Assembly: GCA_014763905.1 (NCBI GenBank)
Contig: JACXUN010000123.1
Coordinates: 1-5,105, forward strand
Direction: 5' to 3'
DNA: 5,105 bases
DNA from: Campylobacterales bacterium
GTDB lineage: Bacteria > Campylobacterota > Campylobacteria > Campylobacterales > Sulfurovaceae
In this document: positions 1 through 5,105 of the stretch, piece by piece
Layout of the letters: the number at the start of each line of letters is the position of its first letter
How positions within the stretch are numbered: position 1 is the first letter of the stretch
Position numbers and translations under genes: made by a program
Notes under the pieces: generated by a model
What the model was told of the DNA's origin: nothing
Database searches by the model: none
The model's input: only the letters and a program-made list of their open reading frames with translations

Positions 1-473
1 CGTGCGATATGAAACATCGCATTATTGATCGCAGTAAAAAGATTAAACAGCACATCTTGATGCTGTTGCTCCAATTTAAATGATGCCAAGGCTAAAAAAC
101 CGCAAAGACAATCACCTGCATCATATAACCACTGGCTAAAGAGTTAAAGACATTAGAAGGGATAAAGCTCATCACTATTTCATGAAAAGAGAACGGTTTC
201 ACCTCCGCCGCTTGAGCATACGCCAATGCCGTCGTAATCAGATAGAGTCCGATGGTCTTAAAACCAATATTTTTCAGTTTTTCCGCACTGCCCAATCCTG
301 TCAATGCCGTATAGATCGAAGCAAATACCAAAGGAACCACCAACATTTTGAGCAATGCGACAAAAACGTCTCCTACTATGCTCCAATGCCAATGACGGTA
401 ACAAAATACCAAATGCCACACCGAGAATGATTCCTATGAAAACTTGAACATTGAGTGATTTGAGATAATGCAT
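1..473 (-). pseudogene. Decayed sodium:dicarboxylate (DAACS) symporter, 5' part
   Basis: Intact members of this family are inner-membrane carriers that import C4-dicarboxylates or glutamate/aspartate with Na+ or H+. The reading frame starts at ATG 473 (MHYLKSLNVQVFIGIILGV, first membrane helix), with an in-frame stop nine codons upstream. Near 370-385 the frame must shift to continue as GDVFVALLKMLVVPLVFASI, a typical second helix of the family. Around 212-225 the text jumps from TTALAY directly to AQAAEVKPFSFHEIV. Relatives, as I remember them, have an extra helix and loop here, so a few tens of residues seem deleted in frame. At 92-99 a run of six A on the plus strand makes a TAG stop after VIVFAVF. 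One more A would restore VFLALASFKLEQQ and keep the frame open to the window edge. The rest of the gene lies to the left. Family assignment is firm and non-function is very likely. The exact substrate is unknown. Confidence 0.88.
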
Positions 474-491
474 AATTGAGTTGAGTTCTCC

Positions 492-534
492 ATTTTAACG
501 TATTGTAACGGATTCTTGGATAAGTGATACTTAT
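492..534 (-). promoter_or_regulatory. Possible control region of the decayed symporter
   Basis: Upstream of the symporter start lie two candidate -10 boxes on the minus strand, TAAAAT (492-497) and TACAAT (502-507), neither with a convincing -35 box. Two copies of TAACG (plus strand, 496-500 and 506-510) are spaced exactly 10 bp, and a 15-bp palindrome ATAAGT-GAT-ACTTAT sits at 520-534. Together these resemble regulator half-sites in front of a transporter gene, but short matches like these arise easily in AT-rich DNA. The only purine-rich ribosome-binding candidate, GGAGA, lies 13 bases before the ATG, which is too far to be strong. Confidence 0.3.
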
Positions 535-568
535 TATTGAAAGTTTTATAAGGATTTGTATACACAAA

Positions 569-637
569 GGTCGGTGAAGCGACCCTATGTGATCATTAAT
601 TGAAATGTGGTATCCTTGTAGGGTCGATTTATCGACC
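569..637. repeat. Inverted pair of REP-like hairpins
   Basis: Two copies of one 20-base element face each other. The right copy (plus strand, 618-637) reads GTAGGGTCG, six loop bases, CGACC, and folds as GGTCGAT/ATCGACC or a 6-bp stem with a TTTA loop. The left copy (minus strand, 588-569) reads ATAGGGTCG, a different six-base centre, CGACC, with a 5-bp stem. They match at 16 of 20 positions, and three of the four differences fall in the loop. Because they are inverted, CGACCCTA (580-587) can also pair with TAGGGTCG (619-626), and CTATGTG (585-591) with CACATAG (640-646). The leading GTAG resembles the tetranucleotide flanking REP hairpins mobilised by RAYT (TnpA-REP) transposases; this link is inference. 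The pair lies just after the guaB stop and might also protect or terminate that transcript, although no clear U-run follows either hairpin. Confidence 0.6.
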
Positions 638-647
638 ACCACATAGA

Positions 648-2093
648 TTACGAATGATAATTCGGAGACTCTTTTGTAATCGTCACATCATGCACATGCG
701 ACTCTTTAAGCCCGGCTGAGGTAATTTCCACGAACTCTGCTTTTTCCCAGAAAGTCGGGATATCTTTAGACCCGCAGTATCCCATCGAGCTTCGTAGTCC
801 TCCGACCATCTGATGCACGACCGATTCGATCTTACCTCGGTACGGTACGCGTCCTTCGATTCCTTCTGGTACCAGTTTATCGGCAGCGGTTCCCTCTTGG
901 AAATAGCGATCGGTACTTCCTTTGGTCATCGCCCCGATACTTCCCATACCGCGGTACTCTTTGAACTGTCGTCCGTTAAAGAGGATCATCTCACCTGGAG
1001 CTTCATAAGTTCCCGCAAGAGCTGAACCGAGCATAACGGAACTGGCACCGACCGCTAAGGCTTTGGCAACATCACCTGAATATTTGATCCCTCCGTCAGC
1101 CACTACCGGCACACCGAGTGGATTGGCGACTTGGGACACCTCATCGATCGCAGAAATCTGAGGAACACCCACACCTGCGACGATTCGTGTCGTACAGATC
1201 GATCCTGGCCCGATTCCGACTTTGACCGCATCGGCTCCCGCTTCGATCAGGTCTTTGGCAGCAGCTCCGGTGGCAATATTTCCGGCGATCACATCGATAT
1301 CGAGATTGGCTTTGATTGCTTTGAGCGTATCGATAATCCCTTGGGAGTGTCCGTGAGCCGAGTCAAGTACGATGACATCTACTCCTGCTTTGACCAAGGC
1401 TTCGGCACGATCAAGTTGTCCTACCCCGATCGCCGCACCGACACGGAGTCGTCCGTGTTTGTCTTTATTGGCGTTGGGAAACTGTTCCCGTTTTTCGATA
1501 TCTTTGATGGTAACCAGTCCTGTCAATTTTCCTTCATCATTCACAATTGGGAGTTTTTCGATTTTATGCTTTTGTAAAATCTGGGCTGCTTCATCCAGTG
1601 TCGTTCCTACTTTCGCCGTTACCAATGGTGCTTTGGTCATTACCTCTTCCACCTTGGCACTCATATCGGTGATAAATCGCATATCGCGGTTGGTAATAAT
1701 TCCGAGCAGATTCATTGCCTCATCTACAACCGGTACACCGGAGATTCGATACTCTCCCATGAGAGCATCCGCATCCGCCACGGTCTTATCTGGAGCGATA
1801 TAGACCGGATCGATAATAATCCCGCTCTCAGACTTTTTGACTTTCATCACCTGCTTGGCTTGGCTCTCGATGTCCATATTTTTGTGGATAATTCCGATTC
1901 CTCCTAAGCGTGCCATCGCGATAGCGGCTTTAAATTCGGTTACGGTGTCCATAGCCGCAGAGACCAAAGGAGTATTTAACGTCACCCGTTTGGTTAGATT
2001 GGTTTTGATTGAAACCTCTTTAGGAAGTACCGTTGAATGTTGGGGTACCAACAGGATATCTTCAAATGTCAATGCACGCTTTTTAATGTTCAT
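648..2093 (-). CDS. guaB: Inosine-5'-monophosphate dehydrogenase
   Basis: This cytosolic enzyme oxidises IMP to XMP with NAD+, the committed step of guanine nucleotide synthesis before GMP synthase (GuaA). The 481 residues match the usual bacterial length. The catalytic (beta/alpha)8 barrel is interrupted by two CBS domains at about residues 96-140 and 149-202. The barrel shows LDSAHGHS (Asp244), the potassium and catalytic loop [11 protein letters not shown] with catalytic Cys300, [11 protein letters not shown] with substrate-binding Asp333, and the mobile flap with the Arg396-Tyr397 pair in STDRYFQEG. The C-terminal [15 protein letters not shown] completes the cation site. All key residues are present, so the enzyme should be active; CBS domains commonly bind adenine or guanine nucleotides and tune activity. 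The ATG start is supported by AAGGAG ten bases upstream, which overlaps the gatA stop codon. It lies 14 bases behind gatA and is probably cotranscribed with it. Confidence 0.98.
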   Translation of the reverse strand: MNIKKRALTFEDILLVPQHSTVLPKEVSIKTNLTKRVTLNTPLVSAAMDTVTEFKAAIAMARLGGIGIIHKNMDIESQAKQVMKVKKSESGIIIDPVYIAPDKTVADADALMGEYRISGVPVVDEAMNLLGIITNRDMRFITDMSAKVEEVMTKAPLVTAKVGTTLDEAAQILQKHKIEKLPIVNDEGKLTGLVTIKDIEKREQFPNANKDKHGRLRVGAAIGVGQLDRAEALVKAGVDVIVLDSAHGHSQGIIDTLKAIKANLDIDVIAGNIATGAAAKDLIEAGADAVKVGIGPGSICTTRIVAGVGVPQISAIDEVSQVANPLGVPVVADGGIKYSGDVAKALAVGASSVMLGSALAGTYEAPGEMILFNGRQFKEYRGMGSIGAMTKGSTDRYFQEGTAADKLVPEGIEGRVPYRGKIESVVHQMVGGLRSSMGYCGSKDIPTFWEKAEFVEITSAGLKESHVHDVTITKESPNYHS

Positions 2094-2103
2094 ACAGAGT
2101 TCT

Positions 2104-2109
2104 CTCCTT
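2104..2109 (-). promoter_or_regulatory. guaB ribosome binding site overlapping the gatA stop
   Basis: On the minus strand the gatA TAA stop runs straight into GGAG, giving AAGGAG ten bases before the guaB ATG. The only space between the genes is 14 bases and no promoter is visible there. Ribosomes finishing gatA would therefore release on top of the guaB initiation site, which suggests translational coupling. Confidence 0.75.
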
Positions 2110-3451
2110 ATTTAGTGTAATTTACGGCTCTCTCTAGGCTCAATGCCCCGTCAAACACCGCTTGTTCGTTAAATGCTTTACCGATCAATTGCAGTCCAAT
2201 CGGCATCCCTTCGTCATTTTTAGCCACCGGAACCGAGATTGCCGGCAGTCCCGCCAAGTTAATGGCAATGGTATACATATCGCTCTTATACATCTCCAAT
2301 GGATCGCCAATCGACCCGATCTTCGGAGCCACACTTGGAGCCACCGGAGAGAGGATCAAATCCGCCTCTTCAAAGATCGCATTAAACTCATCCCGAATCA
2401 GGTGTCGTACTTTTTGGGCTTTGAGATAGTAGGCATCATAGTACCCTGAAGAGAGGACAAAGTTCCCGAGCAAAATCCGCCGCTGTACCTCTTCGCCAAA
2501 CCCTTCACTTCGAGTTCTGAGGAACGTATCAGCGAGATTCTCTCCTTCCACACGATTTCCGTACCGAATCCCGTCATATCGTGCCAAATTGGTCGTCGCC
2601 TCTGCCGTCGCCACGATATAGTAGGTCGCGATATCGTATTTGGTATTTCCCATCGTTTTATGGATAAGGGTATGCCCCACTGCTTCCAATGCTTTGAGTG
2701 TATCGTGATAGGCTTTTTGAATCTCTTCACTCGCCTCAGCCACATAATTATCGATCACGGCAATTGTCAATTTCCGATCAGGATTCAAGTTCTCCGTGAC
2801 GCTCACCAACGGCAAATCCGAACTGGTCGAGTCCTTCACATCATGCGACGCAATCGCATCATATAAGATCGCCGCATCCTCCACATTCTGCGTAATCGGT
2901 CCGATCTGATCGAGAGAAGAAGCATACGCCGCCAATCCATACCGACTTACCCGTCCATAAGTCGGTTTCATCCCGACACAGCCGCAATAGGCAGCCGGTT
3001 GACGAATCGATCCGCCGGTATCGGAACCCAGAGCCGCAATCGCAATCCCCCCGGCAACCGCCGCCGCCGAACCGCCGGAACTTCCCCCCGGTACTCGATC
3101 ATCACCGTACGGATTTTTGGTCACACCGTAATAAGAACTTTCGGTAGTAGAACCCATCGCAAACTCATCCATATTCGCCCGACCAAACGGAGCAAACCCT
3201 TTGGCTTGGAGATTCTCAATGACCGTCGCACTGTAGGGAGCCACATACCCTTGCAAAATCTTAGACGCACAAGTGATACTCCAATTTTTGACTTGAATAT
3301 TATCTTTGATCAAGATCGGCACGCCTTCCCCGGCGGAGGAGAAATCGATGTAGGCATTGAGTCCACTCGCTTTGGCTTTCTGCTCCATCTCCTTGCGTAA
3401 GACGTTGAGTTCCTCGGTGCTTTTGGTTAATGCTTCTTTTAATGTAATCAC
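2108..3451 (-). CDS. gatA: Asp/Glu-tRNA amidotransferase subunit A
   Basis: GatA is the amidase subunit of GatCAB. It releases ammonia from glutamine, which is channelled to GatB to convert Glu-tRNA(Gln), and in many bacteria Asp-tRNA(Asn), to the correct aminoacyl-tRNA in organisms lacking GlnRS or AsnRS. The amidase signature is complete: Lys49 in PILIKDNI, cis-Ser124 in [14 protein letters not shown], and nucleophile Ser148 in [11 protein letters not shown]. Their spacings equal those of Lys79, Ser154 and Ser178 in the Staphylococcus enzyme, so the N-terminus is about 30 residues shorter. The total of 447 residues fits the short Campylobacterota form (about 450, from memory). The start is GTG at 3451, preceded by AGGA with seven bases' spacing; an in-frame TAG just upstream excludes a longer protein. 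gatB and gatC are not in the window; in this phylum they are usually elsewhere. It is first gene of the likely gatA-guaB operon. Confidence 0.98.
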   Translation of the reverse strand: MITLKEALTKSTEELNVLRKEMEQKAKASGLNAYIDFSSAGEGVPILIKDNIQVKNWSITCASKILQGYVAPYSATVIENLQAKGFAPFGRANMDEFAMGSTTESSYYGVTKNPYGDDRVPGGSSGGSAAAVAGGIAIAALGSDTGGSIRQPAAYCGCVGMKPTYGRVSRYGLAAYASSLDQIGPITQNVEDAAILYDAIASHDVKDSTSSDLPLVSVTENLNPDRKLTIAVIDNYVAEASEEIQKAYHDTLKALEAVGHTLIHKTMGNTKYDIATYYIVATAEATTNLARYDGIRYGNRVEGENLADTFLRTRSEGFGEEVQRRILLGNFVLSSGYYDAYYLKAQKVRHLIRDEFNAIFEEADLILSPVAPSVAPKIGSIGDPLEMYKSDMYTIAINLAGLPAISVPVAKNDEGMPIGLQLIGKAFNEQAVFDGALSLERAVNYTK

Positions 3452-3458
3452 GGTTATT

Positions 3459-3514
3459 TCCTAAGTTGTTTTAACATGTTCATGAATAGTCATTTTAAAA
3501 ATTCCGTGATTATA
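3459..3514 (-). promoter_or_regulatory. gatA-guaB promoter and leader
   Basis: On the minus strand TTTTGGATATAAT places a perfect TATAAT -10 box at 3509-3514, with a T-run just before it and no recognisable -35 box, as expected for sigma-70 promoters in Campylobacterota. Transcription would start near 3502, giving a leader of about 50 bases that ends with the AGGA ribosome-binding site (3459-3462) seven bases before the GTG start. The remaining 147-base gap to the upstream ATPase gene (3452-3598) holds no other gene and only weak, imperfect inverted repeats. Confidence 0.65.
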
Positions 3515-3598
3515 TCCAAAAGTTGGTTTGGGTATTATTATTGGATAAAGTTTGCCATAACGATACCAAAAGAAACAAATTGAGTTCCTTTCAAAATC

Positions 3599-4819
3599 TC
3601 AAAAAAAGATACTCAAAGGAAGAGCATAACGCTCATACTCCTCATCACCAAAAGAGAGAATGGTCTCTCCGGCATAAAACAGGATACCAATGATATTCTT
3701 TTTAGATTTTTTCTGAAAATCAATAATGTGCTTAAATGCTTCTTTTTTAATACTCCGTGATGATTTCACCTCTATGGCAAATACTTTATCGTGTTTTTCA
3801 AGGATAAAGTCAATCTCTTTTTTGTCATTAGTGCGGTAATGATAGAGTTGAGGTTGTATCACAGAATAACTAAGATGTTTGAGTAACTCTGCAAAGACAA
3901 ACGTCTCAATAATCTCTCCTTTATAGAGTGAATTTTGCAGTTCTTCAGCCGAATGTACATCCAATAGATGAGCAAAAAGTCCGCTATCGGTCATATAAAG
4001 TTTAGGTGATTTGATAAAACGTTTCGAGATATTGGAGCTATAGGCAGGAACCAATTTGATCTGATAGATCATCTCCAACATACTAAGATAATTACTTACC
4101 GTCGCTTCACTCAAATTGGCATCATTGGCAAGATCAGATTTATTGAGCAGTCCACATGAACGTGGAGCAATAATATTATAAAAACGAATAAATGCCGAGA
4201 TATCACGCAACTCCCCGACATCCCGAATATCCCGCTCAATATAGGTACTGATATAAGCATTGAACCACAATGATTTACCCCGTTTGGAGTCTATCTTCAT
4301 GATTTCAGGATAGCCGCCGTTTACAATAGCACTCAGTATCTCTTCATAGCTCACCGAAGGTACTTTGAACGATTTGATCCCCTGTGAAAACATTTGATCG
4401 ACAATATTTTCCGAAGGTTTCCCCTGTAACTCTTTTTGTGACAATCCCCACAATACCAGCTCAATCACTCTACCCGCCAAGGTATCTTTGGCACGTTTCA
4501 TATCCAAAACATTGGCTGAACCGGTCAATAAAAAACTGCCATTCACACGCTCTTTGTCTACTGCCAATTTAATGCCCTCTAATATCTCAGGAACCTTTTG
4601 AATCTCATCAAGCGTAATCGGTTTGGGTAATGTCAATACATATCCTATAGGATCGGTGATAGCTGCCTCTCGTTCCGCAAGGTTATCAAATACTCTATAT
4701 TCATTGTGCAATGAGAGAGAAAGTGTCGACTTCCCAACTTGTCTCGCTCCCGAAAGTAGTACCGTGGGAGAGACGGACAGAGCTTCATGTAAAATATCTT
4801 CCGCTGATCTTTTGTACAT
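3599..4819 (-). CDS. AAA+ ATPase with DUF4143 domain (COG1373 type)
   Basis: The 406-residue protein is complete and of normal family length. The N-terminal AAA_14 ATPase shows Walker A GARQVGKST (24-32, Lys30), Walker B ITLDEIQK (Asp71-Glu72), a sensor-like FLLTGSAN (96-103) and LAGR with a likely arginine finger, Arg117. A winged-helix-like stretch follows at about 221-260 (LLNKSDLANDANLSEATVSNYLSML). The C-terminal DUF4143 part resembles a PD-(D/E)XK nuclease fold, with Glu305, Asp337 in EIDFIL and EVK at 350-352; cleavage activity is not established for the family. No signal peptide or membrane segment is seen. The cellular role is unknown; such genes are scattered, often mobile, sometimes multicopy. 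The ATG has AGGA six bases upstream. Two sampled 60-base stretches have 33-37% G+C, against 45-60% in three from gatA and guaB, which hints at separate origin. It has its own promoter and an unusual operator-like array. Confidence 0.95.
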   Translation of the reverse strand: MYKRSAEDILHEALSVSPTVLLSGARQVGKSTLSLSLHNEYRVFDNLAEREAAITDPIGYVLTLPKPITLDEIQKVPEILEGIKLAVDKERVNGSFLLTGSANVLDMKRAKDTLAGRVIELVLWGLSQKELQGKPSENIVDQMFSQGIKSFKVPSVSYEEILSAIVNGGYPEIMKIDSKRGKSLWFNAYISTYIERDIRDVGELRDISAFIRFYNIIAPRSCGLLNKSDLANDANLSEATVSNYLSMLEMIYQIKLVPAYSSNISKRFIKSPKLYMTDSGLFAHLLDVHSAEELQNSLYKGEIIETFVFAELLKHLSYSVIQPQLYHYRTNDKKEIDFILEKHDKVFAIEVKSSRSIKKEAFKHIIDFQKKSKKNIIGILFYAGETILSFGDEEYERYALPLSIFF

Positions 4820-4879
4820 TACAAATCCTAATTTATGTAAATTACATAATTATATCTATATATTTTACATAAGTAAAGA
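4811..4879. repeat. Three operator-like repeats in 23-bp register
   Basis: Three related 23-base blocks start at 4811, 4834 and 4857, and TTACA begins at 4819, 4842 and 4865. The first contains the palindrome TTTGTA-CAT-TACAAA (4811-4825), centred on the ATPase start codon. The second contains the 17-bp palindrome TTATGTAA-A-TTACATAA (4833-4849), which touches the -10 box and covers the predicted start of transcription. The third has only the right half, TTTACATAAG, and falls between the -35 and -10 boxes. Two full palindromes and a half-site placed like this suggest a dimeric repressor or autoregulator binding at successive sites. The regulator is not identified; the pattern does not match CRP, FNR or other consensus sites I know. 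Confidence 0.6.
4849..4877 (-). promoter_or_regulatory. Promoter of the AAA+ ATPase gene
   Basis: On the minus strand a perfect TATAAT (4849-4854) lies 17 bp downstream of TTTACT (4872-4877), which matches four of six positions of the sigma-70 -35 consensus. The predicted start point near 4842 leaves a leader of about 22 bases containing AGGA (4826-4829). The spacing is ideal, making this the best-formed promoter in the window. It is overlapped on both sides by the repeated TTACATAA motifs. Confidence 0.7.
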
Positions 4880-4883
4880 GTAC

Positions 4884-4889
4884 TATAAT
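4884..4889 (+). promoter_or_regulatory. Possible -10 box for the divergent plus-strand gene
   Basis: A perfect TATAAT ends six bases before the ATG at 4896. Its expected transcription start is therefore at or next to that ATG, and no ribosome-binding site is seen there. TTTACA (4864-4869) resembles a -35 box but is only 14 bp away, shorter than usual. AT-rich sequence makes chance occurrence of TATAAT fairly likely. Confidence 0.4.
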
Positions 4890-4895
4890 CCTTCT

Positions 4896-5105
4896 ATGTT
4901 ATTAGTTCAACTTTCCCTCAATTTATTGCTTTGGATTCTTTCTCAATCCCACACTGCTCAAACCACAAATTCTTCTCCAATAACACCACCCGTTTCTCAA
5001 AAGATCCTGCTCGTTTTCTTTCTGAACTCTTTTGTGTTGCTTTTTTCTACCATCAAAATTATTTTGGATGCTGAATGGTTACAGTTTAGCAATAATATCC
5101 TCTAC
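4896..5105 (+). CDS. Possible membrane protein, N-terminal fragment
   Basis: From ATG 4896 the frame stays open for 70 codons to the window edge, so only the start of the gene would be present. The translation begins MLLVQLSLNLLLWIL, a hydrophobic stretch that could be a signal sequence, followed by a polar Thr/Ser/Pro/Gln-rich segment and a second hydrophobic stretch at about residues 37-57 (ILLVFFLNSFVLLFSTIKII). I do not recognise a family. It would be divergent from the ATPase gene, with 76 bases between the start codons. Caution is needed: the plus strand here is pyrimidine-rich, which both lowers stop-codon frequency and automatically yields hydrophobic residues; a second plus-strand frame is also open for about 60 codons, though without a start codon; and there is no ribosome-binding site. 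Confidence 0.42.
   Translation, partial: MLLVQLSLNLLLWILSQSHTAQTTNSSPITPPVSQKILLVFFLNSFVLLFSTIKIILDAEWLQFSNNILY

Noticed and set aside
569..637. Intrinsic terminator for guaB
   Set aside because: The hairpins are real, but neither is followed on the minus strand by a run of U; the left one is followed only by TTTGTG. They are better described as repeats.
376..642. Minus-strand open frame of 88 codons spanning the guaB downstream gap and the symporter start
   Set aside because: It runs through the REP-like hairpins and then out of frame through the symporter pseudogene; the protein text resembles no family and no ribosome-binding site was found.
1131..1577. Long plus-strand open frames opposite guaB (also 1372-1803)
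   Set aside because: They are the antisense shadow of a strongly conserved enzyme, with low-complexity Asp/Ser/Arg-rich translations and no family resemblance.
2999..3400. Plus-strand open frame of 133 codons opposite gatA
   Set aside because: It lies entirely inside the conserved amidase coding region on the other strand, and its Arg/Thr-rich translation looks like antisense text.
3473..3480. Palindrome AACATGTT in the gatA leader
   Set aside because: An 8-bp palindrome in AT-rich DNA is expected by chance, and no second copy or phasing supports it.
3452..3508. Riboswitch or purine-responsive leader before gatA-guaB
   Set aside because: The leader is only about 50 bases and shows no conserved riboswitch core or strong helices.
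3526..3570. Terminator for the ATPase gene formed by TTTGG-G-TAT and ATACCAAA
   Set aside because: The stem is short and has a bulge, the loop is about 27 bases, and there is no following U-run; it also approaches the gatA promoter.
4898..5083. Second open plus-strand frame overlapping the possible membrane-protein gene
   Set aside because: It has no usable start codon, ends in a TGA inside the window, and is explained by the pyrimidine-rich composition.

Overview
The window most likely comes from a bacterium of the phylum Campylobacterota (formerly Epsilonproteobacteria), probably a free-living sulfur-oxidising type such as Sulfuricurvum, Sulfurimonas or a relative. The genus is a guess. 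The phylum call rests on the adjacent gatA-guaB pair (the order I remember from Campylobacter and Helicobacter), on protein wording typical of that group (a short GatA starting MITLKEAL, an IMPDH ending in a SHVHDV-type tail), and on promoters with a clear TATAAT -10 box and little or no -35 box.

Layout, left to right. Positions 1-473 (minus strand) hold the N-terminal half of a sodium:dicarboxylate symporter-type gene that is no longer intact: it has two frameshifts and an apparent internal deletion, and it runs off the left edge. Positions 474-647 are non-coding and contain a small palindrome, a spaced direct repeat and a pair of inverted REP-like hairpins. Positions 648-2093 are guaB (IMP dehydrogenase) and 2108-3451 are gatA (amidotransferase subunit A of GatCAB). 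Both are on the minus strand and intact, 14 bases apart, and probably form one operon transcribed from a promoter near 3510. Positions 3599-4819 (minus strand) encode a complete AAA+ ATPase of the DUF4143 / COG1373 type with its own promoter, noticeably more AT-rich than the gatA-guaB pair. Positions 4896-5105 (plus strand) may be the start of a divergently transcribed membrane protein that runs off the right edge.

How the genes work together: gatA and guaB are housekeeping genes, for Gln-tRNA/Asn-tRNA formation and guanine nucleotide synthesis, and are linked by position rather than by pathway. The ATPase looks like an accessory, possibly transferred gene. Its control region is the most distinctive part of the window. 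It carries three related motifs spaced exactly 23 bp apart: one spans the ATPase start codon, one is a 17-bp palindrome abutting the -10 box, and one lies between the -35 and -10 boxes. The last of these also lies just upstream of a plausible plus-strand promoter, so one regulator could act on both divergent genes. I found no tRNA, rRNA, CRISPR array, insertion sequence or convincing intrinsic terminator.
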